Positions 1 to 5,976 are shown, counted from the first letter of the stretch. The stretch is DNA of 6,715 bases from Pseudanabaena sp. UBA1465 (GCA_002325645.1 DCSN01000170.1:1-6715); one strand, 5' to 3'. Notes: a model not told the origin generated them from the letters alone. A program made the numbers and translations.

Positions 1-74
1 CGATTCTGGTTTTATATTTGGTAATTTATTAAGTCGCAAGTCCCTTATGCCTAACCACGCCGCCTCTCGCTTTT

Positions 75-1259
75 CTATACACCAGTATTGGGGCGGATTA
101 AAACTATTGGGGTTTGTTCAGCAGCATTACCCGCAGGATTCATGATCAGAGCTTGATTGAGTAACGCCTCAGAAGCTCCAGAGGTAGCAGCTAAAACCTT
201 CACCCGCCTTAAATCATTAACATCGACGATCGCGGCTTCGAGTCCTGTCCCTGCCTTAATTTCATCTACAACTGCCTGAGGATTTTTGGGACCCAATACG
301 ATGAACTGATCGTAGGGTGGCAAAGTGCCAGTGACATCATCAATCAGCCTTGCCTGTTCGCCAGCGAGCATATAAAAAACGCCTGGAACTCTAAACAGAG
401 CTTTAGCGAAGGAACCGATAATAAAGGCAAAGGCGACCCGCCATGCGCCTGACTCGTTAATTAACGATTGCAGCCCGCAAGCTGTGGCAAGACTGGAAGT
501 ACTTTTGAAATAATAGCAGAGGCGTTTGGCTAACCATTTAGGGTGAATATCACTGGGATGATAAAAATTGCCCTGCATAATCGCGATCGGGGTTTCGGCG
601 ATCGTGACGATATCTCCCGCTTGGGCATGGCTCATCACATAGCGCTGTAACACATCGACGGGAGTATCGCCTGCGGAAAGAATATGGGTACGAATTGGCA
701 ATACATCAGCATCGGGCGTAGGTCGCCAACGTTCCCTTTGATCAGCATCAGGAAACTGCAAAGGAATGATGCAATGCTTGACTTTTTCTTCGCGACCTGC
801 GGGACCATAGATCGTGTAATGAACACGCACCCATGACGTTTTCAGTTCTTCGAGATTTTTGCCACTAATATCAATTTGGATTTCTAGCCCTGTGCTGTGA
901 TTGGGGGCAACGATATAGGATTCCCAGTAGTTATCATTACGACTCGCCACATCAGGATGGCGCGATCGCAACTGAATTTGGCTATGAATGCCATCCAGAC
1001 TATCGTTAGACAGCAGTGAGAGTTCAGGATTTACTTCAACTAAGAAAACATCAAGGTTGCGAGTTTTATTGGTTGCGGTGAGGATTAATTCCAAACGATA
1101 GTGGTCTGGCTCATAGGTGAGAAACTGCCAAGCCCCATTATCAAATTCTAGTAAATTGCCCTGTCGCGTTTTGTATTGCCACTCAAACAGCAGCCACAAA
1201 AGTAAAACTAGACCACCCAAAATCGCGATCGCAATACCTAAACCAATCAAAATATTCAT
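75..1259 (-). CDS. Membrane-anchored CofE-like (F420-0:gamma-glutamyl ligase-like) protein
   Basis: The 394-residue product begins with a hydrophobic segment (about residues 2-26, rich in I, L, G and V, ending FEW). This is probably a single N-terminal membrane anchor with no obvious cleavage site. Residues 30-175 form a beta-rich region that I cannot name, and 187-392 resemble the CofE/F420-0:gamma-glutamyl ligase fold, starting LPIRTHILSAGD and including GDIVTIAETPIAIMQG and LIDDVTGTLPPYDQFIVLGP. In archaea and actinobacteria CofE adds glutamates to coenzyme F420, but most cyanobacteria are not known to make F420, so the substrate here is open. The start is supported by the anchor and by a weak AAGG a few bases upstream. 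The TAG stop is at 75-77. The gene lies downstream of trpA in the same direction, but two hairpins between them argue for separate transcripts. Family assignment is from memory of conserved cyanobacterial homologues; function is not established. Confidence 0.72.
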   Translation of the reverse strand: MNILIGLGIAIAILGGLVLLLWLLFEWQYKTRQGNLLEFDNGAWQFLTYEPDHYRLELILTATNKTRNLDVFLVEVNPELSLLSNDSLDGIHSQIQLRSRHPDVASRNDNYWESYIVAPNHSTGLEIQIDISGKNLEELKTSWVRVHYTIYGPAGREEKVKHCIIPLQFPDADQRERWRPTPDADVLPIRTHILSAGDTPVDVLQRYVMSHAQAGDIVTIAETPIAIMQGNFYHPSDIHPKWLAKRLCYYFKSTSSLATACGLQSLINESGAWRVAFAFIIGSFAKALFRVPGVFYMLAGEQARLIDDVTGTLPPYDQFIVLGPKNPQAVVDEIKAGTGLEAAIVDVNDLRRVKVLAATSGASEALLNQALIMNPAGNAAEQTPIVLIRPNTGV

Positions 1260-1293
1260 GAGCCTTAGTGATTAAATCCTAAACTTTAATGTC

Positions 1294-1327
1294 AATTCAT
1301 AAAAGTGTGACAACACTTTTATGAATT
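1294..1327. terminator. Perfect 15-bp inverted repeat upstream of the CofE-like gene
   Basis: Arms at 1294-1308 and 1313-1327 pair perfectly around the 4-base loop GACA. The stem is AT-rich and lies between the trpA terminator and the start of the CofE-like gene at 1259. It could be a second terminator for trpA read-through, or a hairpin in the 5' leader of the downstream gene. The sequence alone does not decide between these. Confidence 0.5.
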
Positions 1328-1347
1328 AAAAATCAAACCCAGCAAAG

Positions 1348-1392
1348 ATTTTAAAAACACAAAATGGCATAGCCATTTTGTGTTTTTAAAAT
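1348..1392. terminator. trpA terminator, 21-bp perfect stem
   Basis: Arms at 1348-1368 and 1372-1392 are exactly complementary over 21 bp with a 3-base loop, starting 9 bases past the trpA stop. The outer part of each arm is A/T-rich (TTTTAAAAA) and the inner part is CAAAATGGC. Transcript from either strand would form a strong hairpin ending in a U-rich segment, so it should work as an intrinsic or bidirectional terminator. Cyanobacteria generally lack Rho, which makes such hairpins the expected transcript ends. Confidence 0.75.
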
Positions 1393-1400
1393 TCTAATTT

Positions 1401-2195
1401 CTAGTCCCTACGAATAGCTTGTTTGAGGGTTTTGCAAAACTCAGCGATCGCATATACACCACCGTCTGGCTCAGCTAATTTCTTGACCATCGCACTACCC
1501 ACGATCGCGCCATCTGCGTTCCAGTCGATCACTTGTTTGGCATGTTCGGGTTGCGAGATGCCAAAACCAACGGCGATCGGTTTATCGGTGATCACCCTCA
1601 ATTGGTCAATCATGGTTTTGACACCCTTAGCAACTTCAGTACGCACACCCGTCACACCCGTAGCACTAACCACATAGATAAAGCCCTGTGATTTCTCAGC
1701 GATCGCCTTAAATCTCTTAGGGGGAGTGGTGGGCGCAATCAGCAAAATCACTTCGATTCCCGCTTTTGTCGCAGGTTCTAGCAATACATGGGATTCTTCG
1801 AGGGGCAAATCTGGCACGACTAAGCCGCGTACCCCTGCGTCATAAATTCTTTGGAGAAAAGTTTCTACGCCAATATTTAAAATTGGGTTGTAGTAGGTGA
1901 AGAGGATAATTGGCGATCGCAGTTCGGGCGCAACCTCACGGACAACATCTAATACTTTGTCCAGCGTGGTTCCATTTTGCAAAGCCCTTGTTGCCGCCGC
2001 CTGAATCACAGGACCATCCGCCAATGGGTCAGAATAAGGCACACCTAACTCAATTAGATCCGCACCGTTTTGATCTAAGACCCGCAAAGCTTTTGCTGTT
2101 GTCTCCAAGTTTGGATCACCAGCCGTAATGAAAGGAATTAGAGCAGCTTGCCCTCTAGCTCGCAGTTCTTCAAATCGAGCGGAAACGGATATCAT
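1401..2195 (-). CDS. trpA: Tryptophan synthase alpha subunit
   Basis: TrpA cleaves indole-3-glycerol phosphate to indole and glyceraldehyde-3-phosphate; the indole is channelled to the beta subunit (TrpB), which joins it to serine to make tryptophan in the cytoplasm. The 264-residue product is full length for the family and is a TIM barrel throughout. The signature LIELGVPYSDPLADGP is intact, with the catalytic Glu49 and Asp60. Other conserved blocks are PFITAGDP (21-28), TYYNPI (100-105), VPDLPLEES (127-135), IAPTTP (153-158), VSATGVTG (176-183), VGFGIS (209-214) and IVGSAMV (231-237), which include the phosphate-binding loops. The ATG at 2195 places MISVSARFEEL at the normal family start. 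No trpB is adjacent, which is usual in cyanobacteria, where trp genes are scattered. Transcription probably starts from a TATAAT box about 33 bases upstream and ends at the hairpin just past the stop. Confidence 0.97.
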   Translation of the reverse strand: MISVSARFEELRARGQAALIPFITAGDPNLETTAKALRVLDQNGADLIELGVPYSDPLADGPVIQAAATRALQNGTTLDKVLDVVREVAPELRSPIILFTYYNPILNIGVETFLQRIYDAGVRGLVVPDLPLEESHVLLEPATKAGIEVILLIAPTTPPKRFKAIAEKSQGFIYVVSATGVTGVRTEVAKGVKTMIDQLRVITDKPIAVGFGISQPEHAKQVIDWNADGAIVGSAMVKKLAEPDGGVYAIAEFCKTLKQAIRRD

Positions 2196-2227
2196 GGCTT
2201 AAAATTTCCCACAAAAAGTAGTCCCGT

Positions 2228-2233
2228 ATTATA
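2228..2233 (-). promoter_or_regulatory. Putative -10 box of trpA
   Basis: Read on the minus strand this is a perfect TATAAT, 32 bases before the trpA ATG. No convincing TTGACA lies 16-18 bp upstream; that position is occupied by the 11-bp direct repeat at 2245-2268. This would fit a promoter that depends on an activator, or one controlled by a repressor. It is inferred from sequence match and position only. Confidence 0.45.
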
Positions 2234-2244
2234 GTAGCGCTTTA

Positions 2245-2268
2245 TGGATAGGTTGGGTGGATAGGTTG
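2245..2268. repeat. 11-bp direct repeat in the trpA promoter region
   Basis: The 11-mer TGGATAGGTTG occurs at 2245-2255 and again at 2258-2268, a 13-bp period. The pair sits just upstream of the candidate trpA -10 box, over the expected -35 area. Direct repeats spaced by little more than one helical turn are typical of binding sites for regulators that dock in tandem, but a chance duplication is also possible. Confidence 0.4.
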
Positions 2269-2379
2269 CGTACTGTCCCCAAACATAGTAAAAGGAATCA
2301 TAGATTTGTAATAGGTTCATGCACTTTTGTAAATCTCTGACCAATTCAACTAACAATCAACATAAAAAACGGCGTTAAT

Positions 2380-2958
2380 ATGGCGCAAATTTTTGGAGAA
2401 TTTACAGAAGATTTTTCAAATAGAAGTGAATTTCTAGTTTTAGGATTTTCACCTTCTTCTTTACCAATTAAATTACGTTGGAAAACAAATGGACTTTCCG
2501 CAGATTTTCTTGGAGACTATGTTAGAAATTTCTTTCCTGGTGATACAAGTGCCAATATTAACAAACAGGCTGAAATAGCGGCTGCGGTAAGTTTCATTGC
2601 CAATGAATTATTGGAAAATGCGATGAAATATAGTGATGAAAGTGCAGAGCAACCCATTAACTTAGAAATGCATTTGTTTAGCGATCACCTCATATTTTTA
2701 TCTAAAAATAGTGTGCATCAAGATGCGATCGCCTCCTTTCAATCCTATATTCAAGAAATTACTACGGGTGATATTGGCGAAATGTATATTAATCAATTAG
2801 AAAGAAGTGTCACTAATGAGGAAGAAGCAAATTCTGGGCTGGGCTATTTCACAATGATCATGGATTATGAGGCTACTCTAGGATGGAAGTTTGAGCAAGC
2901 ACAAACTAATGGTCATGCCACAATAGTAACCACAATGGTGCAGTTGCCACTTTCCTAA
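2380..2958 (+). CDS. GHKL-type (SpoIIAB/SiaB-like) regulatory protein, Slr1658-like
   Basis: This 192-residue soluble protein has the look of a small histidine-kinase-like ATPase domain of the anti-sigma-factor kinase class. The N box is clear (NELLENAMKYS, residues 75-85, with Glu76 and Asn80), and SGLGYFTMIMDY (152-163) matches the G2-box/ATP-lid region and following helix. Where the G1 box DxGxG is expected, after LFSDHLIFL (about 99-107), the sequence reads SKNSV, without the Asp and Gly residues. It resembles, from memory, Synechocystis Slr1658 and the DUF6272/SiaB group, which work with STAS-type partners; the next gene is such a partner. Such proteins phosphorylate or sequester the STAS protein to control a downstream target. 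The ATG lacks a Shine-Dalgarno sequence, as often in cyanobacteria. One HIP1 site lies inside. The fold is fairly secure; kinase activity is uncertain. Confidence 0.72.
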   Translation: MAQIFGEFTEDFSNRSEFLVLGFSPSSLPIKLRWKTNGLSADFLGDYVRNFFPGDTSANINKQAEIAAAVSFIANELLENAMKYSDESAEQPINLEMHLFSDHLIFLSKNSVHQDAIASFQSYIQEITTGDIGEMYINQLERSVTNEEEANSGLGYFTMIMDYEATLGWKFEQAQTNGHATIVTTMVQLPLS

Positions 2959-3043
2959 ACAAATGCTATGGACAAATACCATTAATGAATAGTTTAGAAA
3001 ATAGTTAAAAACAGATTGTAATTTTATTAGGAGAATTTAAAGG

Positions 3044-3388
3044 ATGGAAATTAAAGGGGAAGATTATAAGGTTTGGTATAACTCAGCAGAAAGCATTATT
3101 TATTGTCAGGGATCTTTGCGGTTAGCAGGAACAGAAGAATATGCGCCAATCGTACAGCTTTTAGAAAATGTAATTAATCAGTCATCTCAAAATATCATTT
3201 TGAATCTTTGCGAGCTAGAGTTTTTAAATAGTTCAGGTATTAATGTTTTGTCTAAATTTGTAATTAAAGTTCGACAAAAAGAAAGTATTAGTATTATGGT
3301 TCAAGGTTCTGAGAATATACCTTGGCAAGGAAAATCTCTAAAGAATTTGCAGCGTTTAATGCCTGCTTTAAAATTAGCATGGGTTTAG
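3044..3388 (+). CDS. STAS-like anti-sigma factor antagonist-type protein, Slr1659-like
   Basis: The 114-residue product fits a single STAS domain, the fold of SpoIIAA and RsbV. Residues 51-72 (IILNLCELEFLNSSGINVLSKF) match the beta strand, loop and helix that carry the regulatory serine; SpoIIAA has DSSG there and this protein has Asn62-Ser63-Ser64-Gly65. Ser63 is therefore the candidate phosphorylation site. The N-terminal strands and QGSLRLAGTEEYAPIVQLL (22-40) fit the STAS start, and from memory closely resemble Synechocystis Slr1659. A good Shine-Dalgarno AGGAG (3029-3033) lies 10 bases before the ATG. The gene follows the GHKL gene by 85 bp with no terminator, so the two are probably co-transcribed and their products likely bind each other. 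The 23-bp hairpin at 3408-3456 ends the unit. The target controlled by the pair is unknown. Confidence 0.72.
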   Translation: MEIKGEDYKVWYNSAESIIYCQGSLRLAGTEEYAPIVQLLENVINQSSQNIILNLCELEFLNSSGINVLSKFVIKVRQKESISIMVQGSENIPWQGKSLKNLQRLMPALKLAWV

Positions 3389-3407
3389 CTTGAGGCTTTG
3401 AGTAGTG

Positions 3408-3456
3408 CAGAAATATTTTGAAAGCGGCGCGAAGCGCCGCTTTCAAAATATTTCTG
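3408..3456. terminator. 23-bp perfect palindrome, bidirectional terminator between convergent genes
   Basis: Arms at 3408-3430 and 3434-3456 are exactly complementary over 23 bp around a GAA loop. The inner part is GC-only (GCGGCGC/GCGCCGC) and the outer part is AT-rich (AAATATTTTG), so transcript from either side forms a GC core followed by a U-rich strand. It lies 19 bases after the STAS stop and 4 bases from the stop of the facing AbiTii-like gene, so it can serve both. It may also belong to a dispersed palindromic repeat family. Confidence 0.75.
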
Positions 3457-3460
3457 GGTT

Positions 3461-3958
3461 TCAAGTAAGCGCAAGGCGCTGCATCTTAATTTTGTGAGAT
3501 ACCAAATCTCGAATATTGCCTAAAAAACGATGGATCTCTGCGGGTGAGATATGTCCGCTTTCTACTTCACGTCCAGCCGCTTTTGACAAAAAATTCAAAA
3601 TTTGCTTTGGTAACATCAAGGTTAAACCGTTTTTCAGATGAAGTTCTAACTTACGAACTCCGATAGTTAAGGGATACGCTCTATATTGATCTAATCCATT
3701 AATTATTTGTCCACCATTATCAAAATAATTTAGTTGGACAATGCGATCGCTAGGTAATTCATCTTGATACCCATCTAATTCTTGTTTAACTAGTTTCTCT
3801 AGATCGATCAAATTATGGGCTTGAGCAAACAACAAACACTTTTCTAAAGCTTGAGTGACTGGCAATTGGGCGATCGCCTCTTCTATATCGAGACGCACTT
3901 CTAAAGCCGCTAAAATATCGTCAATACTGGAATCGATACAAGGTTCAGGAACTGACAT
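3461..3958 (-). CDS. Small protein with AbiTii-like N-terminal motif
   Basis: The 165-residue product has no signal peptide or membrane segment. Residues 37-72 (ALEKCLLFAQ, then LEKLVKQELDGYQDELPSDR) recall the AbiTii domain, whose typical form has a helix with LA, then W-or-L-x-x-x-ELNGY and a following LPxYR. AbiTii was named from abortive-infection systems but occurs widely in uncharacterised proteins. The rest, including LELHLKNGLTLMLPKQILNFLSK (104-126) and a helical C-terminus, is not recognised. The match is from memory and partial: Asn is replaced by Asp in ELDGY and the Tyr before Arg is missing. No Shine-Dalgarno is visible before the ATG. The gene is divergent from the CobW gene with only 66 bp between them, and convergent with the STAS gene. 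Two HIP1 sites inside and neighbour-like base composition give no sign of recent transfer. Confidence 0.6.
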   Translation of the reverse strand: MSVPEPCIDSSIDDILAALEVRLDIEEAIAQLPVTQALEKCLLFAQAHNLIDLEKLVKQELDGYQDELPSDRIVQLNYFDNGGQIINGLDQYRAYPLTIGVRKLELHLKNGLTLMLPKQILNFLSKAAGREVESGHISPAEIHRFLGNIRDLVSHKIKMQRLALT

Positions 3959-4024
3959 GAGGATCTACAGAGCAGGGATCGTGGCTGTTAAGATGAAGTC
4001 TAAAGTTATTCTTGCATAAAGACC

Positions 4025-5128
4025 ATGCTCACTTCCGATCGCAATGTTACAGAAGCCCTGACACAAGACATTATCGATATAGACGCACCCAAGCGAGGGA
4101 TGCCTGTAACGATCATCACAGGTTTTTTAGGTAGTGGTAAGACCACCTTGCTTAATCATATTTTACAAAATCAGCAGGATCTGAAAGTTGCGGTTTTAGT
4201 AAATGAATTTGGCGATATCAATATTGATAGTCAGCTATTGGTTTCCGTCGATGAAAACATGATGGAACTGAGCAACGGTTGCATCTGCTGCACGATCAAT
4301 GATGGCTTGGTTGATGCTGTTTACAATGTTCTTGAGCGAGGCGATCGCATTGATTACATGATCGTCGAGACTACAGGTGTTGCCGATCCTTTGCCAATTG
4401 CGCTTACCTTTTTAGGCACAGAACTACAGCATTTAACCAGACTTGACTCGATTTTGACCGTCGTTGATTCCGAAGCCTTTACCTCAGAGCATTTCAAGAG
4501 CGAGGCAGCCTATGCCCAAATCATGTATGGCGATATTATCATTCTCAATAAAACCGATCTTGTGACCGAAGAAAAGCTTCAAGAGCTAGAGGCTTTCATT
4601 AATGACACTAAGACTAAAGCAAGAATTTTGCGATCGCATTTGGGCATTGTGCCATTGCCGCTAATTCTTGATGTGAAAATTGATCAATCAGCGATCGCGC
4701 CTAGCCATAAAGCTGAAGCGCATGATCACCACAAACACGAGCATCACGATCATGGCAGCCCACACACCCATGAAGATTGCCACGACACCGAATGTAACCA
4801 TGAGCATCACGATCATGAACATCATCATCATTCCGATCACCTAGAAAACGACGGTTTTATATCTATATCATTCCAAAGCGATCGCGCCTTTGATCTCGAT
4901 AAGTTTCAAAACTTTTTAGACAAGAAATTACCCATCGATGTGTTTCGCGCTAAAGGTATTTTGCAATTTGCAAATATCGACAATCGCTACGTTTTCCAGC
5001 TTAGCGGCAAACGCTATGAACTCAAAACCGATGATCGTGGTAAGCCCTTAAATAATCAGTTAGTGATCATCGGGCGCAATTTACAGCGTGAGGAATTATT
5101 AGCCCAGCTTAACGATTGCCTTGTCTAA
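4025..5128 (+). CDS. CobW/ZNG1-family GTP-binding metallochaperone (COG0523)
   Basis: G3E-class GTPase of 367 residues. Visible motifs are the P-loop GFLGSGKT (33-40), switch I region NEFG (60-63), the metal-binding CxCC motif CICC (86-89), ETTG with ADP (115-122) and the guanine-specificity motif NKTD (175-178). Residues 233-272 are a linker with 19 His and 2 Cys, then the CobW C-terminal domain runs from about 277 to 365 (FQSDRAFDLDKF onward). Members deliver zinc or cobalt to client enzymes, using GTP hydrolysis to release the metal bound at CxCC; the His-rich linker suggests zinc or nickel handling. No cobalamin genes are nearby, so the name CobW should not be read as a B12 role. There is no Shine-Dalgarno at the ATG; an internal Met26 just before the P-loop is an alternative start, but the longer form keeps an in-frame N-terminus typical of cyanobacterial homologues. 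I see no Zur-like palindrome upstream. Confidence 0.93.
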   Translation: MLTSDRNVTEALTQDIIDIDAPKRGMPVTIITGFLGSGKTTLLNHILQNQQDLKVAVLVNEFGDINIDSQLLVSVDENMMELSNGCICCTINDGLVDAVYNVLERGDRIDYMIVETTGVADPLPIALTFLGTELQHLTRLDSILTVVDSEAFTSEHFKSEAAYAQIMYGDIIILNKTDLVTEEKLQELEAFINDTKTKARILRSHLGIVPLPLILDVKIDQSAIAPSHKAEAHDHHKHEHHDHGSPHTHEDCHDTECNHEHHDHEHHHHSDHLENDGFISISFQSDRAFDLDKFQNFLDKKLPIDVFRAKGILQFANIDNRYVFQLSGKRYELKTDDRGKPLNNQLVIIGRNLQREELLAQLNDCLV

Positions 5129-5134
5129 ATTATT

Positions 5135-5169
5135 TGAGAGAGTGCACCCCTTCAGGGCGTACTCTCTCA
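5135..5169 (+). terminator. Hairpin after the CobW gene
   Basis: The outer 9 bp (TGAGAGAGT at 5135-5143 with its complement at 5161-5169) pair perfectly. The inner part continues with G-T and C-G pairs, one A/C mismatch and three C-G pairs, leaving a loop CTTCA. It begins 6 bases after the CobW stop. There is no long T tract after it, so termination may be partial and read-through into the Uma2 gene is possible. Confidence 0.5.
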
Positions 5170-5197
5170 GACCTTCTTACCATCAAAGGAGCAACCT

Positions 5198-5971
5198 ATG
5201 GTCATTCAGATTGCCACTAAGCCCCAAATCACTTGGGAGCTATTACCCACCAACTATGTTTTACCTGACGATCCTGTGGAAAATGAACAGCAACCATTGT
5301 TAGCCGCCGCCCTCAGCGATGCTCTGCTTGCGGCGAATCTGATTCCCGACGATGCACTGATGGTTTCCAACTTTGGACTAGTGGCTACGGTCAATAAGCA
5401 GATCGTGGTCAAGGCTCCCGACTGGCTCTATGCACCCCATGTATATCCTGCCGATCAAGGCGTGATTCGTCGCAGCTATACTCCTTATCGTGAAGGCGGC
5501 GCAGTAAGTATCGTGATGGAATTTTTGTCCGATACCGATGGTGGCGAATTTTCACTGCGATCGACCCCTCCCTATGGCAAGCTCTATTTCTATGAGCAGA
5601 TTTTACAAGTTCCTGTATATGTCACCTACGATCCCTACGAACAAAACCTAGAAGTTAGAGTTTTGCAGGATGGTCGCTATGTAGTCCAGCCCAAAGACGA
5701 GCATGGTCGAGTCTGGATTGTCGGGTTGGATTTGTTTTTAGGAATATGGTCAGGAACTAGAGCCTTAACTACCACAAGTTGGCTGCGGTGGTGGGACAAG
5801 AGTGGCAACCTGCTGCTATGGAGTTCTGAGAAAGCTGACCTAGAGAGCCAACGCGCCGACCTAGAGAGCCAACGCGCCGACCTAGAGAGCCAACGTGCCG
5901 AGCGAGAGTACCAACGCGCCGAAGCCTTAGCTGCTAAATTGCGAGGGTTAGGAATTAATCCTAATTTATAG
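5198..5971 (+). CDS. Uma2-family (DUF820) PD-(D/E)XK endonuclease-like protein with repeat coiled coil
   Basis: The product of 257 residues has an Uma2/DUF820 domain at about 10-190, a restriction-endonuclease-like fold greatly expanded in cyanobacteria. Candidate active-site residues are Pro74-Asp75 (KAPDWLYAP), Glu108 (VMEFLSDTD) and Lys128 (YGKLYFYEQ), followed by the usual QVPVYVTYDPYEQNLEV strand. These match the family pattern PD...EVLSPST...K...Y. Residues 210-250 are a charged coiled coil made of the heptad DLESQRA three times plus EREYQRA, ending AAKLRGLGINPNL, a common tail in this family. Natural role is unknown; nuclease activity is inferred from fold only, and mobile or defence roles have been suggested for the family. 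A strong Shine-Dalgarno AAAGGAG (5185-5191) 6 bases before the ATG fixes the start. There is no HIP1 octamer inside, unlike most neighbouring genes. Transcription may read through from CobW or start in the 69-bp gap. Confidence 0.85.
   Translation: MVIQIATKPQITWELLPTNYVLPDDPVENEQQPLLAAALSDALLAANLIPDDALMVSNFGLVATVNKQIVVKAPDWLYAPHVYPADQGVIRRSYTPYREGGAVSIVMEFLSDTDGGEFSLRSTPPYGKLYFYEQILQVPVYVTYDPYEQNLEVRVLQDGRYVVQPKDEHGRVWIVGLDLFLGIWSGTRALTTTSWLRWWDKSGNLLLWSSEKADLESQRADLESQRADLESQRAEREYQRAEALAAKLRGLGINPNL
5837..5920 (+). repeat. 21-bp tandem repeat encoding heptads in the Uma2-type gene
   Basis: Four consecutive 21-bp units lie at 5837-5857, 5858-5878, 5879-5899 and 5900-5920. Units 1 and 2 are identical, unit 3 differs by one silent base (CGC to CGT), and unit 4 is diverged. 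They encode DLESQRA three times and then EREYQRA (residues 214-241). The near identity at DNA level points to recent expansion by slippage or unequal recombination. Because each unit is exactly one coiled-coil heptad, copy changes keep both the reading frame and the helix register. Confidence 0.9.
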
Positions 5972-5976
5972 ATTTT

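Noticed and set aside
1..74. Possible gene fragment at the left edge
   Set aside because: No frame with coding character or start signal is visible, and no hairpin is evident in these 74 bases.
635..826. 63-residue minus-strand open frame
   Set aside because: It overlaps the CofE-like gene in another frame and shows no recognisable motif.
1423..1677. 84-residue plus-strand open frame inside trpA
   Set aside because: It lies wholly antisense to a well conserved trpA reading frame and its translation shows no domain.
1910..2128. 72-residue plus-strand open frame inside trpA
   Set aside because: Antisense shadow of trpA with no ribosome binding site and low-complexity Pro/Leu content.
2302..2336. 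Short inverted repeat AGATTT...AAATCT upstream of the GHKL gene
   Set aside because: Only 6 bp per arm with a 23-base loop in AT-rich DNA, easily expected by chance.
3959..4024. Possible Zur or other metal-regulator site between the divergent AbiTii-like and CobW genes
   Set aside because: I looked for a TGATAATCATTATCA-like palindrome and found none; no confident promoter boxes for either gene either.
5121..5303. 60-residue plus-strand open frame between the CobW and Uma2 genes
   Set aside because: It overlaps both real genes, runs through the hairpin at 5135-5169 and has no ribosome binding site.
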